The notes below the pieces were generated by a model, which saw only the letters and a program-made list of their open reading frames with translations, had not been told where the DNA came from and made no database searches. A program made the translations under genes and the position numbers. DNA of 10,003 bases from Bacillota bacterium (GTDB lineage Bacteria > Bacillota > Clostridia > Peptostreptococcales > Anaerovoracaceae): the NCBI GenBank assembly GCA_017621195.1, contig JAGATO010000336.1:1-10003 (forward strand), given 5' to 3'. Positions 1-6,252 of the stretch are shown piece by piece (position 1 is the stretch's first letter; every line of letters begins with the position of its first letter).

Positions 1-411
1 CTGTTCATCACCGCCTTTGAGGGTGTTCTGGATCTGGTCACGGGAGAGTTTCGCTTTGTAAACGCGGGCCACGAACCGCCCTTCCTTGGAAGACAGGGGA
101 AGAACTATGAAAGCTATCAGATCCGTCCCGGCTTCGTTCTGGCCGGTATGGAGGATATGCGGTATCGGGAAGGAAGCTTACAGCTGAATCCCGGCGATCG
201 AGTCTTCCTCTTTACTGACGGCGTGACGGAGGCCACCGATGGAAAGAATGAACTGTACGGCAGCGAACGTCTCAATGGCGTCCTGAATCGGAACGCGCAG
301 GCGGATCCGGAAGCTCTTTTGAAGGCCGTCAAGGCGGATGTGAACTGCTTCGTCGGGGATGCGCCGCAGTTTGACGACCTGACGATGCTGTGCCTGGAAT
401 ACCGCGGATAG
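1..411 (+). CDS. SpoIIE/RsbU-type PP2C serine phosphatase, C-terminal part (5' end outside window)
   Basis: The frame is open from the first base and ends in TAG at 409-411, giving 136 visible C-terminal residues. They carry hallmark motifs of the SpoIIE/RsbU branch of metal-dependent PPM phosphatases: NAGHEPP near the start, LFTDGVTEA in the middle and FDDLTML near the end. The Asp residues of the last two motifs are the expected Mn/Mg ligands. Family members dephosphorylate phosphoserine on anti-sigma antagonist (STAS) proteins and often carry N-terminal sensor domains, which cannot be seen here. The next gene starts 22 bases downstream behind its own GGAGG, so the phosphatase probably belongs to the export operon and may regulate it. 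That link is inference from position. The target and the sensor domain are unknown. Confidence 0.9.
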   Translation: MFITAFEGVLDLVTGEFRFVNAGHEPPFLGRQGKNYESYQIRPGFVLAGMEDMRYREGSLQLNPGDRVFLFTDGVTEATDGKNELYGSERLNGVLNRNAQADPEALLKAVKADVNCFVGDAPQFDDLTMLCLEYRG

Positions 412-433
412 AACATACAATGGAGGAACGGAC

Positions 434-856
434 ATGGGACAGACGATATTTCGAAAAACAAGCATGGATCGGCTCAAATCGCCGGAGCAGCTCAACGAAT
501 ACATACGGGTAGCCAGCCCCAGCGTATGGCTCATTCTGGGGGCAGTAGTCCTGCTGCTTGTGGGCGTGATTGTCTGGGGCGTCTTCGGAAGCATTCCCCT
601 CACGGTCGATATCGCAGCGGAGGTCAGCGGCGGCAACGCCGTCTGTTTCGTGGATGCAGAGGATGCAGCGCAGCTGGAACCGGGCATGACGGCCAACGTC
701 GGTACCGCTTCCGGAACCGTGACGGCGGTAGGCAAAGCACCGGTTCGGCTGAATGAATACGAGGTGAAGATCGATATGACGGGGCTTCCGGACGGAATTT
801 ATCCGGCGGAAATCACCGTGGGTTCCATCCATCCCATCTCCTTTGTGATTCAGTGA
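434..856 (+). CDS. Short HlyD-like secretion adaptor of NHLP/NHLM-type peptide export system
   Basis: This is a 140-residue protein with one membrane helix at about residues 31-50 (VWLILGAVVLLLVGVIVWG). A cytoplasmic N-terminus carrying the phrase SPEQLNEYIRVASPSVW precedes it; I recall this phrase from NHLP-system HlyD-like proteins next to paired ABC exporters. The extracytoplasmic part, about residues 53-140, is small and beta-rich, with a LEPGMTANV segment resembling the last beta unit of membrane fusion proteins. Classical HlyD/LcnD adaptors are about 400 residues with a long coiled-coil hairpin, and here both the hairpin and the first half of the lipoyl domain are absent. GGAGG at 422-426 sits 7 bases before the ATG. 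Its presumed job is an accessory in the transport complex with the two ABC proteins downstream. The family call rests on the N-terminal motif and gene order. Confidence 0.8.
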   Translation: MGQTIFRKTSMDRLKSPEQLNEYIRVASPSVWLILGAVVLLLVGVIVWGVFGSIPLTVDIAAEVSGGNAVCFVDAEDAAQLEPGMTANVGTASGTVTAVGKAPVRLNEYEVKIDMTGLPDGIYPAEITVGSIHPISFVIQ

Positions 857-866
857 GGTACGGTTC

Positions 867-3044
867 ATGAAAGAGAAATCCATCAAAAAGCCTGTCACGA
901 AGGGAGTCGCCAAGGTTCCTGTGGTGATTCAGCTGGAGGCGTTGGAGTGCGGAGCCGCGGCTCTTACGATGATCCTGGCCTATTATGAAAAATACATTCC
1001 TTTGGAAGAGGTACGCAGGGATTGTGGGGTCTCCCGGGACGGATCCAAGGCGAGCAACGTCCTGAAGGCGGCTCGAAACTACGGTCTGATCGCTCAAGGA
1101 TATCGGTACGAGCCGGAAAGTCTGCGGACGAAAGGAAAGTTTCCCTGTATCATCCACTGGAACTTCAATCATTTCGTGGTGCTTTGCGGATTTAAAGGCG
1201 ATCAGGCTGTCATCAACGACCCGGCCAAAGGCAACTACACCGTCTCCATGGACGTTTTCGACAAGTCTTTTACCGGCGTGTGTCTGATGTTCGAGCCGGG
1301 GGAACGGTTCGAACCCAGCGGTGAACCCAAGAGCATTCTGAACTTTGCGAAAAAGAAACTGACCGGAACAGGGGCGGCCTTTGTTCTGGTGGTGATCACT
1401 ACCGTCATCACTTCTCTGCTGGGAATCATCATTCCCGGATTTTCCAATGTGTTCGCGGATTATCTGCTGTCGGGAAAGCGGCCGGAGTGGTTCTTGCCGT
1501 TCATCGCCGGAATGGCGGTGCTGGTAGCGATTCAGATTGTGATCTCGTGGATTCAGCAGGTGTATACCTTGAAGGCCGACGGAAAAATAGCCATCGTCTC
1601 CAATGCGGAATACATGTGGCACGTGCTGCGGCTGCCCATGGAGTTTTTCTCGCAGCGGATGGCCGGCGATATTCTAGGTAGGAAATTTCAGAACGCTTCC
1701 ATCGCCAACACGCTGATTTCCGTCTTTGCTCCGCTGGTGATTCAGGGGGTCATGATGCTGTTCTACCTGTTGGTTATGCTGAGATACAGTGCGCTTCTGA
1801 CCGCCGTGGGACTGGGTTCCGTCTTGCTGAATCTGCTGGTCTCCCGATATATCTCTCAAAAGCGGGTGAATCTGACCCGCGTCACTTCCCGAGATGAGGG
1901 AAAATTAGCCGGAACCACCGTGGCCGGCATCGAGATGATCGAGTCCATCAAGGCATCCGGTGCCGAGAATGGGTTTTTTGAAAAGTGGGCGGGATATCAG
2001 GCCGGTGCCAATGCCGGACAGGTGAAATTCACCAGGATGAACGCGTACCTGGGGCTGATTCCCTCCGTCGTTTCCGAACTCACCAATCTCCTGGTATTCA
2101 TGGGCGGTGCATGGCTGTGCATGCGCGGCCAGTGGACGGTGGGAATGATTGCCGCATTTAACGGCTTTCTCGGTTCGTTTCTGGCCCCCGCATCGGATCT
2201 GGTGGAAGCGAGCCAGACGTTTCAGGAGATGCGAACCAGCATGGAACGCATCGAAGACGTGATGGAATATCCTGTGGATGTGGATTACCAGGAGGATCAG
2301 CTTCCGGAGGACAGCTTCGGGAAGCTCAGCGGGAAAATCGAGCTGAAGCATGTGACCTTCGGTTATTCCCGGTTGGAGGCTCCGTTGATCGAGGATTTCA
2401 GCATGACCGTGGAGCCGGGACAGAGGGTGGCCTTTGTGGGCCCGTCCGGCTGCGGAAAGTCCACGCTGTCCAAGCTGATTTCCAGCCTGTATCAGCCGTG
2501 GAGCGGCGAGATTCTGTTCGACGGAAAGCCCATCTCCCAGATCAACCGAAACGTGTTCACCGGCTCTCTGTCCGTGGTGGATCAGGATATCATCCTGTTT
2601 GAAGATACCATTGCCAACAACATCCGGATGTGGGATTCTTCCATCGAGGATTTTGAAGTCATCCTGGCTGCCCGTGATGCTCAGCTTCACGAGGACATCA
2701 TGAGGCGAAACGGCGGTTACCAGTACAAGTTGACCGAAGGAGGAAAGGATCTGTCCGGCGGGCAGAGACAACGCATGGAAATCGCCCGCGTTCTGGCGCA
2801 GGATCCCACTGTCATCATTATGGATGAAGCCACATCCGCGCTGGATGCGAAGACGGAGTACAACGTGGTAAAGTCCATCAAGGACCGTGGAATTACCTGC
2901 ATCGTGGTAGCTCATCGGCTGTCCACCATCCGTGACTGCGACGAGATCATCGTGCTGGATCGCGGAAACGTGGTGGAGCGGGGTACGCATCAGGAGCTGT
3001 ACAGCCGGGGCGGCGCGTATGCGACCCTCGTGAGCAACGGATAA
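867..3044 (+). CDS. Peptidase-containing ABC exporter (C39 peptidase - membrane domain - ATPase), NHLP/NHLM type
   Basis: This 725-residue protein has the usual PCAT architecture. Residues 1 to about 135 are a C39 cysteine peptidase with catalytic Cys28 (LECGAA), His102 (NFNHFVVL) and Asp118 (NDPAKG). A six-helix type 1 exporter membrane domain spans about 155-440. The nucleotide-binding domain has Walker A GPSGCGKST (525-533), signature LSGGQ (629-633), Walker B VIIMDE (649-654) and the switch His683. All key residues are present, so it should be active. The family cleaves leader peptides after a double glycine on the cytoplasmic face and exports the core peptide. The two GG precursors at 5373 and 5573 are the obvious substrates. 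The start lies 10 bases after the adaptor stop, and a GAGG overlapping that stop serves as ribosome binding site, which suggests translational coupling. It forms a pair with the next gene. Confidence 0.95.
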   Translation: MKEKSIKKPVTKGVAKVPVVIQLEALECGAAALTMILAYYEKYIPLEEVRRDCGVSRDGSKASNVLKAARNYGLIAQGYRYEPESLRTKGKFPCIIHWNFNHFVVLCGFKGDQAVINDPAKGNYTVSMDVFDKSFTGVCLMFEPGERFEPSGEPKSILNFAKKKLTGTGAAFVLVVITTVITSLLGIIIPGFSNVFADYLLSGKRPEWFLPFIAGMAVLVAIQIVISWIQQVYTLKADGKIAIVSNAEYMWHVLRLPMEFFSQRMAGDILGRKFQNASIANTLISVFAPLVIQGVMMLFYLLVMLRYSALLTAVGLGSVLLNLLVSRYISQKRVNLTRVTSRDEGKLAGTTVAGIEMIESIKASGAENGFFEKWAGYQAGANAGQVKFTRMNAYLGLIPSVVSELTNLLVFMGGAWLCMRGQWTVGMIAAFNGFLGSFLAPASDLVEASQTFQEMRTSMERIEDVMEYPVDVDYQEDQLPEDSFGKLSGKIELKHVTFGYSRLEAPLIEDFSMTVEPGQRVAFVGPSGCGKSTLSKLISSLYQPWSGEILFDGKPISQINRNVFTGSLSVVDQDIILFEDTIANNIRMWDSSIEDFEVILAARDAQLHEDIMRRNGGYQYKLTEGGKDLSGGQRQRMEIARVLAQDPTVIIMDEATSALDAKTEYNVVKSIKDRGITCIVVAHRLSTIRDCDEIIVLDRGNVVERGTHQELYSRGGAYATLVSNG

Positions 3045-3045
3045 A

Positions 3046-3050
3046 GGAGG
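3046..3050 (+). promoter_or_regulatory. Ribosome binding site that fixes the start of the second ABC gene
   Basis: GGAGG, within a longer AAAGGAGGTGA match to the 16S rRNA tail, lies 8 bases before the ATG at 3059. An in-frame GTG at 3050 falls inside this site and so cannot be the start. The site begins directly after the TAA of the upstream ABC gene. Confidence 0.85.
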
Positions 3051-3058
3051 TGAGGACT

Positions 3059-5257
3059 ATGGGTTGGTTTGACGAACAAATCCGCCAGCGAATTCAACAT
3101 GACGATGATATGTTTTCCGAAGCCTTTGCAGGCATGGCGGACGTCATTATGGGACGGCGGCTTTCCGAACTGATGGCTGACAGCAGAACCCTGACCCTCA
3201 ACGCCATCGGAGAGATTCTGAAATACTACCGCGTCAAGCCTCAGGAACTGCCGGACAACATTTCCACCACCGCGGATCAGCTGGAGTACCTGATGCGTCC
3301 CGCAGGCATCATGTGGCGCACCGTGGAACTGGAAGGACCATGGTATCGCGATGCCGTAGGCGCGATGCTGGGTATGCGGCGGGATGACGGCAGCGCCGTG
3401 GCACTGCTGCCGGATGGATTTTCCGGCTACTCATTTTTCGATGTGAAAAGCGGAAAGCGGGTCAGGCTGAACCGACATACGGCGGAGCTGATCGACGATC
3501 AGGCCACCTGCTTTTACCAGCCGCTGCCGCTGAAACAGATCGATATGAAGACGTTGCTTCGCTATATTGCGGAGTCGGCACGGATCTCGGATTACGTTCT
3601 GGTAGGACTGGCGACGCTGGCCGTCACCCTGATCGGCCTGCTGCCGCCGTTTCTCAACAATCTGATCTACTCCCAGGTGATCGTCCACGACAGCGTACAG
3701 CTTCTGCTGTCCGTATTTACCTTTCTGATCTGTGTGACGCTGTCCCAGACGCTGATCAGCGCGTACAAATCTCTCGTTCTGGAACGGCTGATGGGGAAGC
3801 TGGGCATCACCTTCCGGGCAGCGGCCATGGCTCGCGTACTCTCTCTGCCGCCCAGTTTTTTCAAGGGATACAGCGCAGGTGACCTGGCCAGCCGCATGGA
3901 TTACATCGGAACTCTGTGCACTATGCTGGTCAATTCGGTACTTTCCGTCGGCCTGACCTCTGTATTTTCGCTGGTCTACCTCACGCAGATGGTACACTAC
4001 GGTCCCGGCCTTGTGATTCCGGGCCTTGCGGTCATTGCGGTAACGGTGGTTTGCTCTCTGGTCAATATCACAATGCAGACCCGGATTTCCCGAAGGAGGA
4101 TGGAGCTGAGCGCGAAGGAGTACGGACTTTCCTATGCGCTGGTGACCGGCGTACAGAAGATCAAGCTGGCAGGCGCGGAGAAACGGGCCTTTGCCAGATG
4201 GGCGAGGGCCTACACGCCGTTGGCAAAGAACACCTACGATCCGCCGTTTCTTCTGAAGGTCAGTCAGGTGGTATCCAACTGCATTCCGCTTGTGGGTACG
4301 CTGGTGATCTACTTCTTCACCATCCGGACCGGTGTAAAGCTGGCGGATTACTTTGCGTTTCAGGCGGCGTACGGTATGGTGATGGGCGCGTTTACCGCGC
4401 TGATCGGTATCGCTTCCACCTTTGCCCAGATCAAGCCCATCATGGATCTGATTGATCCGATCCTGAAAACGGTGCCGGAGATCGACGAAAACAAGAAAGT
4501 GGTTATGCGGCTTTCCGGAGGAATCGAGATCAACAATGTTTCCTTTCGATATACGGAGGATATGCCCAACGTGATCGACGATCTGTCGCTGAAAATCCGT
4601 CCCGGTCAGTATGTGGCCATCGTGGGAAGCACCGGCTGCGGAAAGTCCACGCTGATGCGTTTGCTGTTGGGCTTTGAAACAGCGCAGAAGGGAGCCATCT
4701 ATTACGATGGAAAGGATCTGAACACGCTGGATCAGAAATCCCTGCGGCGAAAGATTGGCGTTGTAATGCAGGACGGAAAGCTGTTTCAGGGGGACATCTA
4801 TTCCAATATTACCATATCTGCGCCCTGGCTGACGGTGGAGGACGCTTGGGAGGCTGCGGAAATGGCGGGAATTGCCGAGGACATCCGACAGATGTCCATG
4901 GGGATGCATACGCTGATCCCTGAAGGGGGAGGCGGCTTTTCCGGCGGTCAGCGGCAGCGGCTGATGATTGCCAGAGCCATTGCGCCAAAGCCGAAGATTC
5001 TCATGTTCGATGAGGCAACCTCCGCGCTGGACAACATCACCCAGAAGACTGTTTCGGATTCTCTGGAGCGGCTGAAGTGCACCCGCATTGTCATCGCCCA
5101 TCGCCTGTCCACCATTCGCCAGTGTGATCGCATTCTCGTTCTGGATCAGGGAAAGATCGTGGAGGAGGGAACCTATGATCAGCTGATTTCTATGGACGGC
5201 TTCTTTGCGGAGCTGGTGGCCCGTCAACAGTTGGATGATGCTGAAAAAAATAATTGA
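3059..5257 (+). CDS. Second ABC exporter (membrane domain - ATPase, no active peptidase), NHLP/NHLM type
   Basis: This 732-residue protein starts at the ATG chosen from its ribosome binding site; the GTG three codons earlier is inside that site. The N-terminal ~165 residues take the place of a peptidase domain but show no catalytic Cys or His motif. They include the phrase VALLPDGFSGYSFFD, like degenerate C39 or substrate-binding segments. A six-helix exporter membrane domain starts near residue 173 (YVLVGLATLAVTLIG). The ATPase has Walker A GSTGCGKST (523-531), signature FSGGQ (627-631, Phe for the usual Leu), Walker B ILMFDE (647-652) and His681. NHLP-type loci typically encode such a peptidase-plus/peptidase-minus pair, probably acting as a heterodimer. 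Heterodimer formation is inference. Which half binds the peptides cannot be told. A 115-base gap to the first precursor gene contains no convincing terminator or promoter. Confidence 0.93.
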   Translation: MGWFDEQIRQRIQHDDDMFSEAFAGMADVIMGRRLSELMADSRTLTLNAIGEILKYYRVKPQELPDNISTTADQLEYLMRPAGIMWRTVELEGPWYRDAVGAMLGMRRDDGSAVALLPDGFSGYSFFDVKSGKRVRLNRHTAELIDDQATCFYQPLPLKQIDMKTLLRYIAESARISDYVLVGLATLAVTLIGLLPPFLNNLIYSQVIVHDSVQLLLSVFTFLICVTLSQTLISAYKSLVLERLMGKLGITFRAAAMARVLSLPPSFFKGYSAGDLASRMDYIGTLCTMLVNSVLSVGLTSVFSLVYLTQMVHYGPGLVIPGLAVIAVTVVCSLVNITMQTRISRRRMELSAKEYGLSYALVTGVQKIKLAGAEKRAFARWARAYTPLAKNTYDPPFLLKVSQVVSNCIPLVGTLVIYFFTIRTGVKLADYFAFQAAYGMVMGAFTALIGIASTFAQIKPIMDLIDPILKTVPEIDENKKVVMRLSGGIEINNVSFRYTEDMPNVIDDLSLKIRPGQYVAIVGSTGCGKSTLMRLLLGFETAQKGAIYYDGKDLNTLDQKSLRRKIGVVMQDGKLFQGDIYSNITISAPWLTVEDAWEAAEMAGIAEDIRQMSMGMHTLIPEGGGGFSGGQRQRLMIARAIAPKPKILMFDEATSALDNITQKTVSDSLERLKCTRIVIAHRLSTIRQCDRILVLDQGKIVEEGTYDQLISMDGFFAELVARQQLDDAEKNN

Positions 5258-5372
5258 AAATCGATATGTAATTCCGTGATCGATGCTACGAGCTTTTACG
5301 ATCAGCTGTATCGGGCATGACGGGTGACGGACGATGAAATACATTGTTGAACAAGAAATAGGAGGTATCTAT

Positions 5373-5525
5373 ATGATGGATGAGAAGAAAAATAATCAGG
5401 CGCAGGACGTCGTATGGCTGGAAGCGAAGGAGATGGAGCAGGTAAGTGGTGGATATAATATTTTAGCAGAGAAAACCACCTGCGAAAACTGCGGTCAACC
5501 TCCGCTCGCTCCCCGGAATCGGTGA
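5373..5525 (+). CDS. Double-glycine precursor peptide 1 with CxxC core
   Basis: This is a 50-residue peptide. A strong AGGAGG (5360-5365) lies 7 bases before the ATG at 5373, so the in-frame ATG at 5334 is not needed. The leader is 27 residues, hydrophilic, and ends in KEMEQVSGG (19-27), a textbook double-glycine cleavage site for C39 transporters. The predicted core is 23 residues from Tyr28: it begins YNILAEKTT, then CENC (37-40), then GQPPLAPRNR at the C-terminus. Two cysteines in CxxC spacing, a PPL motif and a basic tail are visible. The core matches no lantibiotic, class IIa or enterocin pattern that I recognise. It could be an antimicrobial, a signal, or a redox or metal-binding peptide. 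Its position directly after a C39 exporter pair makes it the likely main cargo. With no modifying enzyme nearby, a disulfide is the simplest maturation. Confidence 0.85.
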   Translation: MMDEKKNNQAQDVVWLEAKEMEQVSGGYNILAEKTTCENCGQPPLAPRNR

Positions 5526-5555
5526 TCCGTATGCAGTTCGCAGAGAAAGAACGGG

Positions 5556-5561
5556 AAGGAG
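5556..5561 (+). promoter_or_regulatory. Ribosome binding site deciding the start of precursor 2
   Basis: AAGGAG lies 11 bases before the ATG at 5573. The upstream in-frame candidates, GTG at 5522 and ATG at 5531, have no Shine-Dalgarno match before them, since the sequence there is the pyrimidine-rich end of precursor 1. The ATG at 5582 would be too far away. Confidence 0.6.
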
Positions 5562-5572
5562 ACAAGAGAGAA

Positions 5573-5791
5573 ATGCCACAGATGGAAAAGAAAATATCGG
5601 GGAATGCGGTGCTTGTCGCATCTCCAAGCGAAGAAACGGAATACGAACGGATTCCGGATCAGTACAGTGACACGGACAGCGAAGCGATGACGGAAGATGC
5701 CGGGACTACGAAGATCGGTGATGGCGAACCCATATCCGATGAAGATTTGGACAATGTAGCCGGTGGACTTACTTTGCTTATATTGTTCTGA
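5573..5791 (+). CDS. Double-glycine precursor peptide 2; core only 7 residues in the annotated frame, probably frameshifted
   Basis: This 72-residue peptide has a long acidic leader (about 20-60, rich in E and D) ending in PISDEDLDNVAGG (53-65). That closely matches the Nif11/NHLP-type leader consensus of the L-S-D-E-E-L-x-x-V-A-G-G kind. After the GG only LTLLILF remains before TGA at 5789-5791. Such a core is far shorter than normal bacteriocin cores. The next reading frame (+1) over 5769-5834 encodes a tail with CLYC followed by SDTPLGTKRK, spaced like the tail of precursor 1 (see separate entry). I therefore think the annotated end is a frameshift product, unless the hydrophobic heptapeptide is itself the product. 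Leader identity is well supported and the mature product is not. It lies 47 bases after precursor 1, on the same presumed transcript, and is followed by a terminator. Confidence 0.75.
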   Translation: MPQMEKKISGNAVLVASPSEETEYERIPDQYSDTDSEAMTEDAGTTKIGDGEPISDEDLDNVAGGLTLLILF

Positions 5792-5834
5792 TACGCCGCT
5801 CGGAACGAAACGGAAAAGAAACGGAATTCCGTGA
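5769..5834 (+). pseudogene. Out-of-frame (+1) candidate core of precursor 2 with CxxC-x3-PL motif
   Basis: Read one base later than the leader frame, this segment gives 21 residues that begin LLCLYCSDTPLGTKRK and stop at TGA (5832-5834). Aligned on the first Cys, it agrees with precursor 1 at C, C, P and L with identical spacing (C-x2-C-x3-P-L). It also agrees in class at A/G and R/K positions after that. At DNA level CCGCTCG occurs at the same place in both (5502-5508 and 5796-5802). With the frame corrected, the core would be about 21 residues against 23 in precursor 1. This could be a true frameshift mutation, a sequencing error or recoding. Coincidence cannot be excluded, because the match is short. 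Confidence 0.5.
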
Positions 5835-5889
5835 GTTTCGAAACGACGATGGATGACGCTAAATCCAGGAAGCAAAGTGATGAAATATG

Positions 5890-5923
5890 CCCCGATACCG
5901 GCGATCCGGCACCGGGGTTTTTT
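5890..5923 (+). terminator. Rho-independent terminator closing the export/precursor operon
   Basis: A hairpin has arms 5890-5901 and 5906-5917, with 10 of 12 positions Watson-Crick paired (two A-C mismatches) and a CGAT loop. Six T residues (5918-5923) follow directly. It lies 98 bases after the stop of precursor 2 and in the right orientation to end the upstream transcription unit. Confidence 0.88.
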
Positions 5924-5948
5924 CTTGGACGCAACATTTATATGAAGC

Positions 5949-6066
5949 CCTGCGCTCGTCGCAGGACCTCCGATCGCAGTTTGTGGAAGCGCGGCGATGA
6001 CCGCCGCGCCACCATGTTCGTGAGCCACGAGGAGCCACACCCCTGTTTTTCGAGGCCATTGGCTCC
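5949..6066. other. Cluster of four GC-rich hairpins in the intergenic region
   Basis: Within the non-coding stretch between terminator and promoter there are four consecutive inverted repeats. They are CCTGCG/CGCAGG (5949-5965, 5-base loop), GCGCGGCG/CGCCGCGC (5989-6009, 5-base loop, extendable by GTG/CAC), TCGTG/CACGA (6018-6030, 3-base loop) and GGAGCCA/TGGCTCC (6031-6066, 22-base loop). This density suggests a structured RNA, on either strand, or a small palindromic element. I recognise no known riboswitch: I see no cobalamin box and no clear ANTAR-type paired hexaloop hairpins. It lies upstream of the mapped promoter for the next operon, so it is not in that transcript if that promoter is the one used. 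Open frames crossing it do not look like protein. Confidence 0.5.
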
Positions 6067-6145
6067 CCGCCCACACATTTCATCTCCATTCCTGAAAAAA
6101 CGAACCGAACGTGATACAAAAAATAGAACGTACAATGACAATTTC

Positions 6146-6163
6146 TTTCTCCCGACGGAGAAA
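6146..6163. promoter_or_regulatory. Perfect inverted repeat over the -35 region (candidate operator)
   Basis: TTTCTCC (6146-6152) and GGAGAAA (6157-6163) form a perfect 7-bp inverted repeat around CGAC. It ends 5 bases before the -10 hexamer, so it covers the place where a -35 element would be and where no good -35 is visible. A dimeric regulator bound here could block or replace -35 contacts. As a hairpin it would not be transcribed from the promoter itself. Confidence 0.5.
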
Positions 6164-6165
6164 CG

Positions 6166-6174
6166 TGCTATACT
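6166..6174 (+). promoter_or_regulatory. Extended -10 promoter for the eutH-citC-citX operon
   Basis: TGCTATACT carries a TGn extension directly before a -10 hexamer (TATACT, 6169-6174) with one mismatch to TATAAT. Transcription would start near 6181, giving a leader of about 70 bases before the TTG at 6253. The -35 region is poor, which is typical of extended -10 promoters, and is occupied by an inverted repeat. Confidence 0.65.
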
Positions 6175-6240
6175 AAATAAGATAGGCCCTGTGGCGCGGG
6201 GCGTGAAACCGTCGCGAATCGATTGGGAAAAAGTTGGGAA

Positions 6241-6245
6241 GAGGG
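6241..6245 (+). promoter_or_regulatory. Ribosome binding site supporting a TTG start for the permease
   Basis: GAGGG within AAGAGGGA lies 7 bases before TTG at 6253. An earlier in-frame TTG at 6223 has no such site. The first in-frame ATG (6358) would remove residues that align with the N-terminus of known EutH proteins. Confidence 0.6.
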
Positions 6246-6252
6246 ATCGAAT

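Noticed and set aside
4937..4951. FSGGQ instead of LSGGQ in the second ABC protein as a sign of inactivity.
   Set aside because: Phe at this position is a common variant, and the Walker A, Walker B and switch His are intact.
5243..5257. A7 run at the end of the second ABC gene as a programmed frameshift site.
   Set aside because: Slipping either way changes only the last few residues and gives no conserved extension.
5258..5305. Short downstream stretch in the ABC frame reading SVIDATSFYDQLYRA after the stop.
   Set aside because: Only about twenty codons between two stops, with no start or ribosome binding site. It is too short to call a gene remnant.
5344..5354. Small inverted repeat TTGTT-G-AACAA just upstream of precursor 1.
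   Set aside because: Five-bp arms are common by chance, and no promoter elements fit around it.
5270..5834. AATTCCGTGA present at 5270-5279 and 5825-5834, each downstream of a gene end.
   Set aside because: A 10-base repeat is expected many times by chance in 10 kb.
5495..6076. Minus-strand open frames across the intergenic region, up to 193 codons.
   Set aside because: They overlap both precursor genes and the terminator. No ribosome binding site or family resemblance was seen, and the openness follows from GC-rich palindromes.
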